52,165 nucleotides of DNA from assembly GCA_001464375.1 (NCBI GenBank), contig LNEW01000161.1, positions 1 to 52,165 on the forward strand. Reading direction: 5' to 3'. The position numbers and the translations under genes were made by a program. Below are positions 45,132-52,165 of this stretch, in pieces. Numbering within the stretch: position 1 is the first letter of the stretch; the number at the start of each line of letters is the position of its first letter. Source of the DNA: Rhodospirillales bacterium Ga0074136. Its GTDB lineage: Bacteria > Pseudomonadota > Alphaproteobacteria > Acetobacterales > Acetobacteraceae. The notes beneath the pieces were generated by a model. That model made no database searches. It was given only the letters and a program-made list of their open reading frames with translations, and was not told where the DNA came from.

Positions 45132-45715
45132 CAGTCGAAGCTCGCGAGCAGCCGGTCGATCTCGGCCTGCGAGGTGCCGCCGCCGGGCAGTTGCGGGCCA
45201 TTGGCCAGTTCCTGCCCCTCGGTGCGCGGGGGCGTCGGCGCCGCCGCCGGCGGTGCGGCGCGGCCGGCGGCATTGGCGACCACCGCCTCGACCCGGGATT
45301 CGATCGCCTTCAGCGCGGTCACCACCTTGCCGATGCGCTGGCCGGTGATGTCCTGGAAGGAACACGCCTCGTAGATGCGTGTCACCGCGCCCTGCAACGC
45401 CGCCGCGGCCGCTTCCGGCACGTCGGATTGCAGGCGTTCGAGCACCTCGCAGCAATCGAGGATATCGTTCGTCGCCTGCGCCGTGTGGCCGACGATGGCA
45501 TCGAGTTCGTCGGTGGCGGAGGGGATATGCGCGCCGGTGATGTCATCGACCGACAAGGCCGCGATCTCGGCCTTGGCGCGCGCGATGGTGCGGCCCAGCC
45601 CCTCCAGCTCGGCGAGCAGCGTCGCCTCCTTGGCGGTGAGGTCGCCGGACATGGAGCCGAGCACGGCGCGCACCGCCGCCTCGATGCGGTCGTCGCCGGG
45701 AATGCCGTCAGGCAT
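45131..45715 (-). CDS. cheZ: CheZ-like chemotaxis protein phosphatase
   Basis: 194 residues. A long helical protein with the CheZ phosphatase motif RIYEACSFQDITGQRIGKVV at about 113-132; the Q of QDITGQ is the expected catalytic glutamine. DILDCCEVLERLQSD precedes it on the antiparallel helix. After a Pro/Ala-rich linker the protein ends SQAEIDRLLASFD, a likely CheY-P-binding tail. Its N-terminus overlaps cheY by eight bases. It should dephosphorylate the CheY encoded beside it and so end the turning signal. The gene is shorter at the N-terminus than enteric cheZ. Confidence 0.88.
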   Translation of the reverse strand: MPDGIPGDDRIEAAVRAVLGSMSGDLTAKEATLLAELEGLGRTIARAKAEIAALSVDDITGAHIPSATDELDAIVGHTAQATNDILDCCEVLERLQSDVPEAAAAALQGAVTRIYEACSFQDITGQRIGKVVTALKAIESRVEAVVANAAGRAAPPAAAPTPPRTEGQELANGPQLPGGGTSQAEIDRLLASFD

Positions 45716-46088
45716 GGACCATCACCTTCTCGATCTTCTCCTTCAGCGTCTCGGCGTTGAAGGGCTTGACGATGTAGTTCGACACGCCGGCCTGCTTGGC
45801 CGCGACCACGTTCTCGGTCTTGCTCTCGGCGGTGATCATGATGAAGGGCATGTGCTTCAGCCGTGCATCGGCCCGCACCTCCTTGAGCAGGTCGAGGCCG
45901 GTCATCGGCGCCATGTTCCAGTCGCTGATCACCAGCCCGAAATTGCCCGCGCGCAGCTTGGCCAGCGCCTCCTGCCCGTCGGTCGCCTCATCCACGTTGT
46001 TGAAGTCGAGCTGCTTCAGCAGATTGCGGATGATGCGCAGCATCGTGCGGTAGTCGTCCACGATGAGGACGTTCATGGTCTTGTCCAT
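45708..46088 (-). CDS. cheY: Chemotaxis response regulator CheY
   Basis: 126 residues, a single receiver domain: acidic pair at D11-D12 in VLIVDDYRTMLRIIRN, phospho-acceptor D56 in LVISDWNMAPMTGLDLL, conserved threonine/serine region MITAESKTENV and the switch lysine in YIVKPFNAETLKEKI. WNMAPMTGLDLL is characteristic of motor-binding CheY. It lies between motE and cheZ, so it is probably the CheY that acts on the FliM encoded upstream in the same operon. Confidence 0.94.
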   Translation of the reverse strand: MDKTMNVLIVDDYRTMLRIIRNLLKQLDFNNVDEATDGQEALAKLRAGNFGLVISDWNMAPMTGLDLLKEVRADARLKHMPFIMITAESKTENVVAAKQAGVSNYIVKPFNAETLKEKIEKVMVHA

Positions 46089-46115
46089 CGGCCCTTGTGC
46101 CTCCTTGGTTCCGAA

Positions 46116-46751
46116 TCAATTCGCCGCGGTGCGCCGCGCGCGGTGGCGCGCGAGTTCCGCCGTCACCAGCCGGGCCTGTTCGGCGCGCATCGCGCCGATC
46201 ACCGGCGCGGCCTTGCGCTCGCCCATGCGGTCGATGATCTCGACCAGCACCGGCATTTCCAGTTCGTTGAAGATCGCCGCCGCATCGCGCGGGCGCATGG
46301 CTTCGTAGGTTCGCACCAGGCCCCGCCAGCCGGCCTCCTCACGGTCGGTGCGGGCACGGTCGAGCGCCTCCAGCCGCTGCTGCAGCGCGCCCAGTTCCTC
46401 GACGCGGCGCGCGAGACGCCGTTCGGTCGCCTGCAGCACCATTTCCTGCGCCACCACCGCCTGTTCGCGCGCCTCGATCTCCACGCGGCGGGCGCGCAAC
46501 TGTTCCAGCAGCGCGCGCTCGGCCACGGTGGCGGGGTCCGGCGCGCTGACCGGCAGCGCCTGTGGTGGCGGTGCGGGCGCGGGGCGGGCGGCGCTGACCG
46601 GCGCGGGCGGCGGCGGCGGCGGGTCGGCCGCGCGCGCGGGGGCGACCACCGCCGCATCGCCGCGCAGCAGCCCGATCAGCCCATCCGCCTTCACGACGAA
46701 CAGGCCCGCCATGGCCGCGATCGCGACCGGCAACAGGCGCGGACGGATCAT
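46116..46751 (-). CDS. motE: MotE-like flagellar motility protein
   Basis: 211 residues. One N-terminal membrane anchor (LLPVAIAAMAGLFVVKADGL), a Pro/Ala-rich linker, a coiled coil (about 75-140, RALLEQLRARRVEIEAREQA), and a MgtE-N-like C-terminal domain, YEAMRPRDAAAIFNELEMPV followed by EIIDRMGERKAAPVIGAM. This matches MotE, the periplasmic chaperone that stabilises MotC in rhizobia. The start overlaps the stop of the DUF6468 gene by one base. Confidence 0.83.
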   Translation of the reverse strand: MIRPRLLPVAIAAMAGLFVVKADGLIGLLRGDAAVVAPARAADPPPPPPAPVSAARPAPAPPPQALPVSAPDPATVAERALLEQLRARRVEIEAREQAVVAQEMVLQATERRLARRVEELGALQQRLEALDRARTDREEAGWRGLVRTYEAMRPRDAAAIFNELEMPVLVEIIDRMGERKAAPVIGAMRAEQARLVTAELARHRARRTAAN

Positions 46752-47182
46752 CAGCCGCCGCCCCGCGCCGCACCCAGCGCCAGGGCGCGCACCAGGTCGC
46801 GTTCCGCCTGGCTTTGCAACGCCGGTTCCGGCGCGCGCGGCACCTCGGCGGCCATCGGCCGTCCGGCGCGCACCAGGCCTTCCAGCCGGTCGGCCAGCGT
46901 CTCGGCGCGTTCGATCAGGTAGCGCAGGTCGTCGCGCAGCGGTTCGGCGACGGCGGTGCGCTCGGCCACCTGGCGCCCGGCCAGTTCGGCCGAGGCGCGC
47001 AGGCGCACCATCGCGGCTTCCGCCATGCGCGCGGCTTCGCCCAGTCCCTGCGCGCTGCCTTCCAGCGCGCCACGGTCGCGGCGGATCTCCCGCAATGCGC
47101 GCTCGAGCCGCAGCGCGAAGGGAATCGCCGCCCCCAGCAGCCCCAGCAGCACCAGTTGCAGCGACCATTCAAGGATCGACAT
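46751..47182 (-). CDS. DUF6468-type flagellar cluster protein
   Basis: 143 residues. An N-terminal membrane segment (LEWSLQLVLLGLLGAAIPFA) and a long helical, probably coiled-coil region (LERALREIRRDRGALEGSAQ ... LRDDLRYLIERAETLADRLE). This short anchored coiled-coil protein between fliM and motE is the usual DUF6468 setting in alphaproteobacteria; the function is not known to me beyond its association with motility genes. It sits 3 bases downstream of fliM. Confidence 0.75.
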   Translation of the reverse strand: MSILEWSLQLVLLGLLGAAIPFALRLERALREIRRDRGALEGSAQGLGEAARMAEAAMVRLRASAELAGRQVAERTAVAEPLRDDLRYLIERAETLADRLEGLVRAGRPMAAEVPRAPEPALQSQAERDLVRALALGAARGGG

Positions 47183-47185
47183 GGT

Positions 47186-48268
47186 TCAGGCCTCCACCCG
47201 ACGCGTGCGACCGAATTCCCGCCCGATGCGGACGGCCAGGCGCTGTTCCTGCCGGCCGAGCTCGCCCTCGAACATGGCGATGTCGCCGCAGCGCAGGCGC
47301 ACCGGCGCGCCGGGTGCCACGCCCAGCGCGATGCGGTCGCCGACCTTCAGCGCGAGCACGCTCGACAGCGGCAGCAGCTGTTCGTCGAGCACGACGTCGA
47401 GCGCGACTTCCGTCGACCGCAGTTCCTCGGCGAGGTGGGATTCCCAGATGCTGTCGCGGCCGAATTTCTCGCCCATGAACTGCTGCAGCAGCAATTCGCG
47501 CACCGGCTCCAGCGTGGCGTAGGGCAGCAGCACTTCCAGCTTGCCGCCGCGGTCCTCCATGTCCACGCGCAGGCGCACCATGACGCAGGCGTTGGACGGG
47601 CGGGAGATGGCGGCGAAGCGGGGGTTCACCTCCAGCCGGTCGAATTCGAACTTCACCGGGCACAGCGGTTCGAAGGCGGCGGTCACGTCCTCCAGCACCA
47701 CGCCGATCAGGCGTTCGACCAGCGTCCGTTCGATAGTGGTGTAGGGCCGGCCCTCGATGCGCATGGCCGCGGTGCCGCGCCGCCCGCCCAGCAGCACGTC
47801 CACCACCGAGTAGATCAGCGCGGAATCGACCACCACCAGGCCGTAATTGTCCCACTGCTTCACATGGGCCACGCCCAGCATCGCCGGCAGCGGGATGGAA
47901 TTGAGGTAGTCCGCGAAGCGCAGCGAGACGATGCCGTCGATCGAGACTTCCACATTGTCGGAGGTGAAGTTGCGCAGCGTGGTCGACATCAGCCGCACCA
48001 GGCGGTCGAACACGATCTCCAGCATCGGCAGGCGTTCGTACGACACCAGGCCGGAGGAGATGATCTTCTGGATGCCGCTTTCCTCGGCCGACCCGCCGCC
48101 GCCGCCCTCGAAGCCCAGCAGGCTGTCGATCTCGGCCTGGTTGAGCACGCGCGTGGCATCGGGCGCGGGCGCGGCTTCCTCGGGCTGCGCGCCTTCCTCC
48201 TCGAGCGCCGCGCCCCAGGCGGCGGCGAGGTCTTCGTCATCGCCCTGGTTCTCCCCTTGGCCGCTCAC
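47186..48268 (-). CDS. fliM: Flagellar motor switch protein FliM
   Basis: 360 residues from a GTG at 48268 that overlaps the fliL stop (GTGA). An acidic N-terminal leader leads to the CheY-binding motif VLNQAEIDSLLGF (about 40-52), unusually far from the N-terminus. The middle CheC-like domain shows RLPMLEIVFDRLVRLMSTTL and FMGEKFGRDSIWESHLAEEL lies near the FliN-like C-terminal domain (LPLSSVLALKVGDRIALG). FliM forms the C ring and binds CheY-P. No fliN or fliG is in the window. Confidence 0.94.
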   Translation of the reverse strand: MSGQGENQGDDEDLAAAWGAALEEEGAQPEEAAPAPDATRVLNQAEIDSLLGFEGGGGGSAEESGIQKIISSGLVSYERLPMLEIVFDRLVRLMSTTLRNFTSDNVEVSIDGIVSLRFADYLNSIPLPAMLGVAHVKQWDNYGLVVVDSALIYSVVDVLLGGRRGTAAMRIEGRPYTTIERTLVERLIGVVLEDVTAAFEPLCPVKFEFDRLEVNPRFAAISRPSNACVMVRLRVDMEDRGGKLEVLLPYATLEPVRELLLQQFMGEKFGRDSIWESHLAEELRSTEVALDVVLDEQLLPLSSVLALKVGDRIALGVAPGAPVRLRCGDIAMFEGELGRQEQRLAVRIGREFGRTRRVEA

Positions 48269-48801
48269 TGCACCAGGATCTCCACGAACAGCACGTCGGT
48301 GACGCGCGGGGCGGGCTGCGTGCTGCCCGGCGGCGGCGTCAGCGCGATGTTGGCGCGCGCCACCAGTTCCTCGCGCAGGCGGTGCGTGCCGGCGGACCCG
48401 CGCAGTTCCTCCGGGCGGGTTTCGCGCAGGTAGGTCTGGAACAGGTCGAGCAGCCGCGGCATGGCGGCGGTGATCGCGGCGCTGTCCTCGGCACGGGTGA
48501 TCTCGAGCTTGCTGCGCAGCTTCACGAAGACCGGGCGGCGCCCCGTGGCATTCAGGTTGGTGACGATCTCGGGCATGTCGAAGAAGGCCGGCGGGCGCGG
48601 CGCCGTGTCGGCCGCCGCCGTCCCGTCCGCGGCCGGCGGCGGCGGCCCCATGCCCAGCAGTGGCGGCAGGATGCCGGTGAACCACAGCCCGGCACCCACC
48701 CCCACCAGCACGAGCGGCACCGCGAGCATCAGGAGCTTCTTCTTGCCCCCGCCGCCCTTGGCCGCATCAGGTCCTTCTGCCGCTTCCGGCGCCGCCGACA
48801 T
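48265..48801 (-). CDS. fliL: Flagellar basal body-associated protein FliL
   Basis: 178 residues. Cytoplasmic N-terminus, KKK followed by one membrane segment (LLMLAVPLVLVGVGAGLWF), a Pro/Ala linker, and a periplasmic domain with PEIVTNLNATGRRPVFVKLR and a C-terminus ending RVTDVLFVEILVQ, the conserved FliL end. ATG 48801 has AGGAGG six bases upstream. FliL associates with stators and the MS ring. It is the first gene of the operon fliL-fliM-DUF6468-motE-cheY-cheZ-TPR protein. Confidence 0.93.
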   Translation of the reverse strand: MSAAPEAAEGPDAAKGGGGKKKLLMLAVPLVLVGVGAGLWFTGILPPLLGMGPPPPAADGTAAADTAPRPPAFFDMPEIVTNLNATGRRPVFVKLRSKLEITRAEDSAAITAAMPRLLDLFQTYLRETRPEELRGSAGTHRLREELVARANIALTPPPGSTQPAPRVTDVLFVEILVQ

Positions 48802-48949
48802 CCACAGCCTCCTGCCGAGGGGCGCATCCTCCGCTGGTGCCGTTAAGGAAGGCTTGCAGCGGGGCCGACCCCAGGGGCGGATGTGCCGTGCACAGGGTGC
48901 GTGCTGCCGCCCGCGGGCAGGATTTGCCGCGCGGCAGGGCGTCTGAGGC

Positions 48950-48964
48950 TGGCACGGCGGTTGC
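48950..48964 (+). promoter_or_regulatory. Sigma-54 (RpoN) promoter of the flgF operon
   Basis: CTGGCACGGCGGTTGCC contains TGGCACG-N4-TTGC, the sigma-54 consensus, with GG and GC exactly ten bases apart (-24/-12). Transcription would start near 48976, about 24 bases before the flgF ATG. An enhancer-binding activator (FlbD/FleQ type) would be required and is not encoded in the window. The rest of the 48802-48999 gap has the start side of fliL and no other site that I can support. Confidence 0.85.
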
Positions 48965-48999
48965 CCTTCCCGTCCCGGCCACGACCGGAGACGCGCCGC

Positions 49000-49743
49000 A
49001 TGGATAGCCCGGGCTACATCATCCTCTCGCGCCTCGCGCTGCAGAACCGCGCGACGCAGGTGCTCGCGCACAACCTCGCCAATGCCGACACGCCGGGCTT
49101 CCGCGCGCTCCGCCCGGTATTCGGCGAATACATCCAGCGCCAGGACCTCGGCGGCGTCGCGCCCGGCGGGCGGCCCGTGGCCTTCGTGCAGGACCGCGCG
49201 ACCTGGCGGGAAATGGACAGCGGTTCGATGCAGTCCACCGGCAATCCGCTCGATGTCGCGATCACCGGGGATGGCTTCTTCGCCGTCGAGACGCCGCGCG
49301 GCGAGCGCTACACCCGCGCCGGTCGCTTCAGCCTGGGCGAGGGCGGGCGACTGGTGGACATGGAGGGCCATGCCGTCCTGAACACCGATGGCGCGCCGAT
49401 CGCCTTCGCACCCAATGACAGCCGCATCGAGATCCAGGGCGACGGCACGGTGCGGTCCGAGAACGGCGTGCTGGGCCGCCTGCGCGTGGTGCGCTTCGAC
49501 AACCCGCAGGCGTTGCTCGCCGAGGGCGACCGCGTGTTCGACGCCGCCGGCGCCGACCCCGTCGCGGTGGACCGCCCCGCGCTGCGCCAGGGCGTGCTGG
49601 AGGGGTCCAACGTCCGCCCCATCATCGAGATGACGCGCCTGACCGCCGAACTGCGCGAATTCCAGTTCGCCGCGCAATTCGCCGAGAAGGAAGGCGAACG
49701 CCTGTCCACCGCTGTCGAGCGCATCCTGCGCCGGCGCTCGTAA
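49000..49743 (+). CDS. flgF: Flagellar basal-body rod protein FlgF
   Basis: 247 residues. The rod motif ILSRLALQNRATQVLAHNLA with NADTPGFRAL opens the protein. GNPLDVAITGDGFFAVETPR and GERYTRAGRFSLGEGGRLVD are FlgF/G central motifs, and TRLTAELREFQFAAQFAEKE the C-terminal end. It is shorter and less like the hook than FlgG, which follows after 12 bases; FlgF and FlgG form the proximal/distal rod junction. First gene behind the sigma-54 promoter. Confidence 0.93.
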   Translation: MDSPGYIILSRLALQNRATQVLAHNLANADTPGFRALRPVFGEYIQRQDLGGVAPGGRPVAFVQDRATWREMDSGSMQSTGNPLDVAITGDGFFAVETPRGERYTRAGRFSLGEGGRLVDMEGHAVLNTDGAPIAFAPNDSRIEIQGDGTVRSENGVLGRLRVVRFDNPQALLAEGDRVFDAAGADPVAVDRPALRQGVLEGSNVRPIIEMTRLTAELREFQFAAQFAEKEGERLSTAVERILRRRS

Positions 49744-49755
49744 GGATCACACGCG

Positions 49756-50541
49756 ATGCGATCGCTCCACGTCGCCGCCACCGGCATGATGGCCCAGCAG
49801 AACAACGTCGAGGTCATCTCCAACAACATCGCCAACATCTCGACCACCGGCTACAAGCGCCGCCGCGCCGAATTCCAGGACCTGATCTACCAGAACCTGC
49901 GGCGCACCGGATCGCAGTCGGCCGACACCGGCACCACGCTGCCCTCGGGCGCGCAGATCGGCCTGGGCGTGCGCACCGCCGCGGTCTACCGCATCCCCGA
50001 ACAGGGCAACCTGCAGCAGACCGAGAACCGCTTCGACATCGCGGTGCGCGGCAATGGCTATTTCCAGATCCAGATGCCCAGCGGCGAGACCGCCTATACC
50101 CGCGACGGCACCTTCGGCCTGAGCGCCGAGGGCACCATCGTCACCGCCGAGGGCTTCGTGGTGAACCCCGGCATCACCATCCCGGCCAATGCGCGCGACG
50201 TCACCATCAATGCGAATGGCGAAGTGCTGGCCAAGCTCGACGGCCAGGTGCAGCCGCAGAATGTCGGCCAGCTGCAGCTCGCGATCTTCCCCAACGAGGG
50301 CGGGCTGGAGGCCGTGGGCGACAACCTGTTCCTCGCGACACCGTCCTCCGGCGATGCGCAGCAGGGCGCACCGGGCACGCCGGGCTACGGCCAGACCATG
50401 CAGGGCTTCATCGAGACGTCGAACGTCAATGTCGTGCAGGAGATCACGTCGCTGATCACCGCGCAGCGCGCCTACGAGATGAACTCCCGCGTCATCACGA
50501 CGTCCGACGAAATGCTCTCCACGCTCACGAGGCTCCGCTGA
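49756..50541 (+). CDS. flgG: Flagellar distal rod protein FlgG
   Basis: 261 residues. MRSLHVAATGMMAQQNNVEV and ISNNIANISTTGYKRRRAEF are the canonical FlgG start; the C-terminus FIETSNVNVVQEITSLITAQ then RAYEMNSRVITTSDEML is equally typical. FlgG builds the distal rod through the outer membrane rings. It starts 12 bases after flgF, and its stop shares one base with the flgA start (TGATG). Confidence 0.97.
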   Translation: MRSLHVAATGMMAQQNNVEVISNNIANISTTGYKRRRAEFQDLIYQNLRRTGSQSADTGTTLPSGAQIGLGVRTAAVYRIPEQGNLQQTENRFDIAVRGNGYFQIQMPSGETAYTRDGTFGLSAEGTIVTAEGFVVNPGITIPANARDVTINANGEVLAKLDGQVQPQNVGQLQLAIFPNEGGLEAVGDNLFLATPSSGDAQQGAPGTPGYGQTMQGFIETSNVNVVQEITSLITAQRAYEMNSRVITTSDEMLSTLTRLR

Positions 50542-51473
50542 TGATCCGCCGCGCCATCCTCGCCTTGCCGCTGCTCGCCCTGCCGGTCCGCGCGCAAGGG
50601 CTGCCCCCCGCCCCACGCCCGGTCGTGCTGGCGGAAGACGCCATGCTGCGCCTGGGCGACATCTTCGAGAATGCCGGCCCGCTCGCCCCGCAGGCGGTCG
50701 GCGCGGCGCCGGCGCCGGGTCGGCGGATGCTGCTCGATGCCGCGAACCTGGGCGCCATCGCGCGCCGGCACGGGCTGAACTGGCGGCCGCTGTCGGGCGA
50801 GGAGCGCAGCATCGTCGAGCGCCCCGGACGCCCGGTGCCGCGTGATGAAATCGAGGGCCTGCTGCGTGTCGAGCTCGCGCGCCACGGCGCCGATCCCGAT
50901 TTCGACCTCGACCTGCCGGGCTTCGCCCCGCCGCTGGTGCCCATCGCCGCCCTGCCGGAGGTCGATGCCTCGACGCGCCGCTTCGCCGCCACGCTGGTGG
51001 TCGCGGCGGAAGGCATGGCGATGCAGCGCCTGCGCATCGCCGGGCGCGTCGCGCCGACCGTGCCCGTGGTGCTCGCCACGCGCCGCATGGCGGTGGGCGA
51101 AGTGGTGCGCGCCGCCGACATCGAGGAACGCCGCCTGCGCGCCGAACGCGTGCGCCCGGGCATGGCCCAGCGCGCCGAGGACGTGGTCGGCCGCCAGCTG
51201 CGCCGCCCGATCGGCTCGGCCATGCCCTTCGTCACCATCGACCTGGTCGCCCCGGTGGTGGTCACCAAGAACCAGGTGGTGCTGATGATGCTCGATGCGC
51301 CGGGCCTCACGCTCACCGCGCAGGGCCGCGCGCTCGAAGCCGCGGCGATCGGCGAGGTGGTGCAGGTGATGAACCTCGCCTCCCGCCAGGTGGTCGAGGC
51401 GGAGGCGATCGGGCCGGGCCGCGTGCGCGTACGCCACGGTGCCGCGCCGCTGCAGATCGCCGGGAGGCGCTGA
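50541..51473 (+). CDS. flgA: Flagella basal body P-ring formation protein FlgA
   Basis: 310 residues, longer than the ~220 of enteric FlgA but normal for alphaproteobacteria. A signal peptide (AILALPLLALPVRAQ), a variable N-terminal half, and the SAF-like domain: RRMAVGEVVRAADIEERRLR, AQRAEDVVGRQLRRPIGSAM and a glycine-rich end LASRQVVEAEAIGPGRVRV. FlgA is the periplasmic chaperone for the P-ring protein FlgI, whose gene is not in the window. It overlaps flgG by one base. Confidence 0.92.
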   Translation: MIRRAILALPLLALPVRAQGLPPAPRPVVLAEDAMLRLGDIFENAGPLAPQAVGAAPAPGRRMLLDAANLGAIARRHGLNWRPLSGEERSIVERPGRPVPRDEIEGLLRVELARHGADPDFDLDLPGFAPPLVPIAALPEVDASTRRFAATLVVAAEGMAMQRLRIAGRVAPTVPVVLATRRMAVGEVVRAADIEERRLRAERVRPGMAQRAEDVVGRQLRRPIGSAMPFVTIDLVAPVVVTKNQVVLMMLDAPGLTLTAQGRALEAAAIGEVVQVMNLASRQVVEAEAIGPGRVRVRHGAAPLQIAGRR

Positions 51474-51476
51474 GCC

Positions 51477-52165
51477 ATGCGCGTCGCGCTGGTCGTCCTG
51501 CCGCTGGTGCTTGCCGCCTGCTCGGGTGCCGAGCGGCTGTCGCGCCTGGGTGATCCGCCGGAGATGGCGGGTGTCAGCGCTGGCGGCCGGTCTCGATGCC
51601 CATGCCGAACCCGCAGGACCCGCCGCTGGCGAATAATTCGCTGTGGCGGCCGGGCAGCCGCACCTTCCTGCGCGACCAGCGCGCCGCGGCGGTCGGCGAC
51701 ATCATCACCGTGCTGGTAGCGATCCAGGATGATGCCGAATTGCAGAACCGCACCACGCGTTCGCGCGACAACAGCGAGTCGATGGGCGTGCCGCGGCTGC
51801 TCGGCCTCGATTCCTCCTATACACGGCTGTTCCCCGGCGGGTTCGACCCGTCGAACATGGTGCAGGGCAATTCCACCAGCGGCGTCAACGGCACGGGTGC
51901 GACGCGCCGCAGTGAATCGGTCACGCTGCGCGTCGCCGCCACGGTTTCGCAACTGCTGCCCAACGGGAACCTGGTGGTGACCGGGCGGCAGCAGGTGCGC
52001 GTCAATTCGGAACTGCGCGACCTGACCGTTGGCGGGGTGATCCGCCCGCAGGACATCGCGTCCGACAACACGGTGCGGCATGACCGGCTGGCGGAGGCAC
52101 GCATTGCATACGGTGGGCGCGGCACCATCAGCGACATCCAGCGTCCTCGCGTGGGGCAGGAGCTG
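51477..52165 (+). pseudogene. flgH: Flagellar L-ring protein FlgH, frameshifted near the start and cut by the window end
   Basis: ATG 51477 begins a lipoprotein signal (LVVLPLVLAACSG, lipobox LAAC). The frame holds to about residue 36 (PPEMAGVSAG); then FlgH homology continues in another frame from 51587: PVSMPMPNPQDPPLANNSLW, RPGSRTFLRDQRAAAVGDII and, further on, QVRVNSELRDLTVGGVIRPQ. One base seems to be missing in the GGCGGCCGG run at 51582-51590. The second frame is open to the window end, some tens of residues short of the usual FlgH C-terminus. FlgH forms the outer-membrane L ring, needed for a working flagellum, so an indel error is plausible. Confidence 0.88.

Noticed and set aside
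42141..45374. A 1077-codon plus-strand frame opposite the exported TPR-like protein gene
   Set aside because: Antisense shadow of a GC-rich gene; low-complexity Arg/Gln/Gly composition and no start signal.

Overview
The window is high-GC DNA (about 70% by eye) packed with short-spaced, often overlapping genes. It reads as a free-living, flagellated alphaproteobacterium. The best indications are a GAAC-N7-GAAC type LexA box upstream of recA, the recA / alaS / icd neighbourhood, a eukaryotic-type NADP-isocitrate dehydrogenase, and flagellar operons with MotE, DUF6468 and CckA-like partners. Family Acetobacteraceae (Roseomonas-like) is my guess, not something the sequence proves.

Layout. 1-3.3 kb: the start of a TPR protein, probably an O-GlcNAc-transferase-like glycosyltransferase, behind a gamma-glutamyltransferase gene, then an enoyl-CoA hydratase. 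3.4-10.4 kb: a phosphate regulon. A three-unit Pho box precedes pstS-pstC-pstA-pstB-phoU-phoB, and a convergent Na+/phosphate symporter gene overlaps the end of phoB. No phoR is present. 10.4-16.9 kb: a nucleoside deoxyribosyltransferase, an arylformamidase-like hydrolase, a complete branched-chain amino-acid type ABC transporter (livK-H-M-G-F) and a cupin. 17-24.4 kb: a second enoyl-CoA hydratase, a membrane metalloprotease with an N-terminal SRPBCC-like region, an FAD monooxygenase behind a tiny membrane-peptide ORF, an exported MBL-fold hydrolase, icd, a secreted protein and a DUF599 membrane protein.

24.4-25.6 kb is the one clearly foreign patch. A truncated RHS core fragment abuts a low-GC gene that looks like a polymorphic-toxin immunity gene. 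Upstream of these on the same strand are a small secreted protein, a DmpA-type aminopeptidase, alaS (with a C-terminal frameshift) and recA with its SOS box.

32.4-52.2 kb is a flagellar/chemotaxis island: flgB-flgC-fliE-fliQ-fliR-flhB-(cckA-like kinase) on the minus strand; a short unknown gene-fliO-fliP on the plus strand, then a 505-residue membrane protein of unknown family; a speD-speE polyamine pair; then fliL-fliM-DUF6468-motE-cheY-cheZ-(1021-residue TPR-like exported protein) on the minus strand; and flgF-flgG-flgA-flgH on the plus strand behind a near-perfect sigma-54 promoter.

Three genes (alaS, a small cupin, flgH) carry single frameshifts. Two of these look like one-base losses in G/C-rich runs, so sequencing or assembly indels are a serious possibility. 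No tRNA, rRNA, CRISPR array, insertion sequence or replication origin was recognised.
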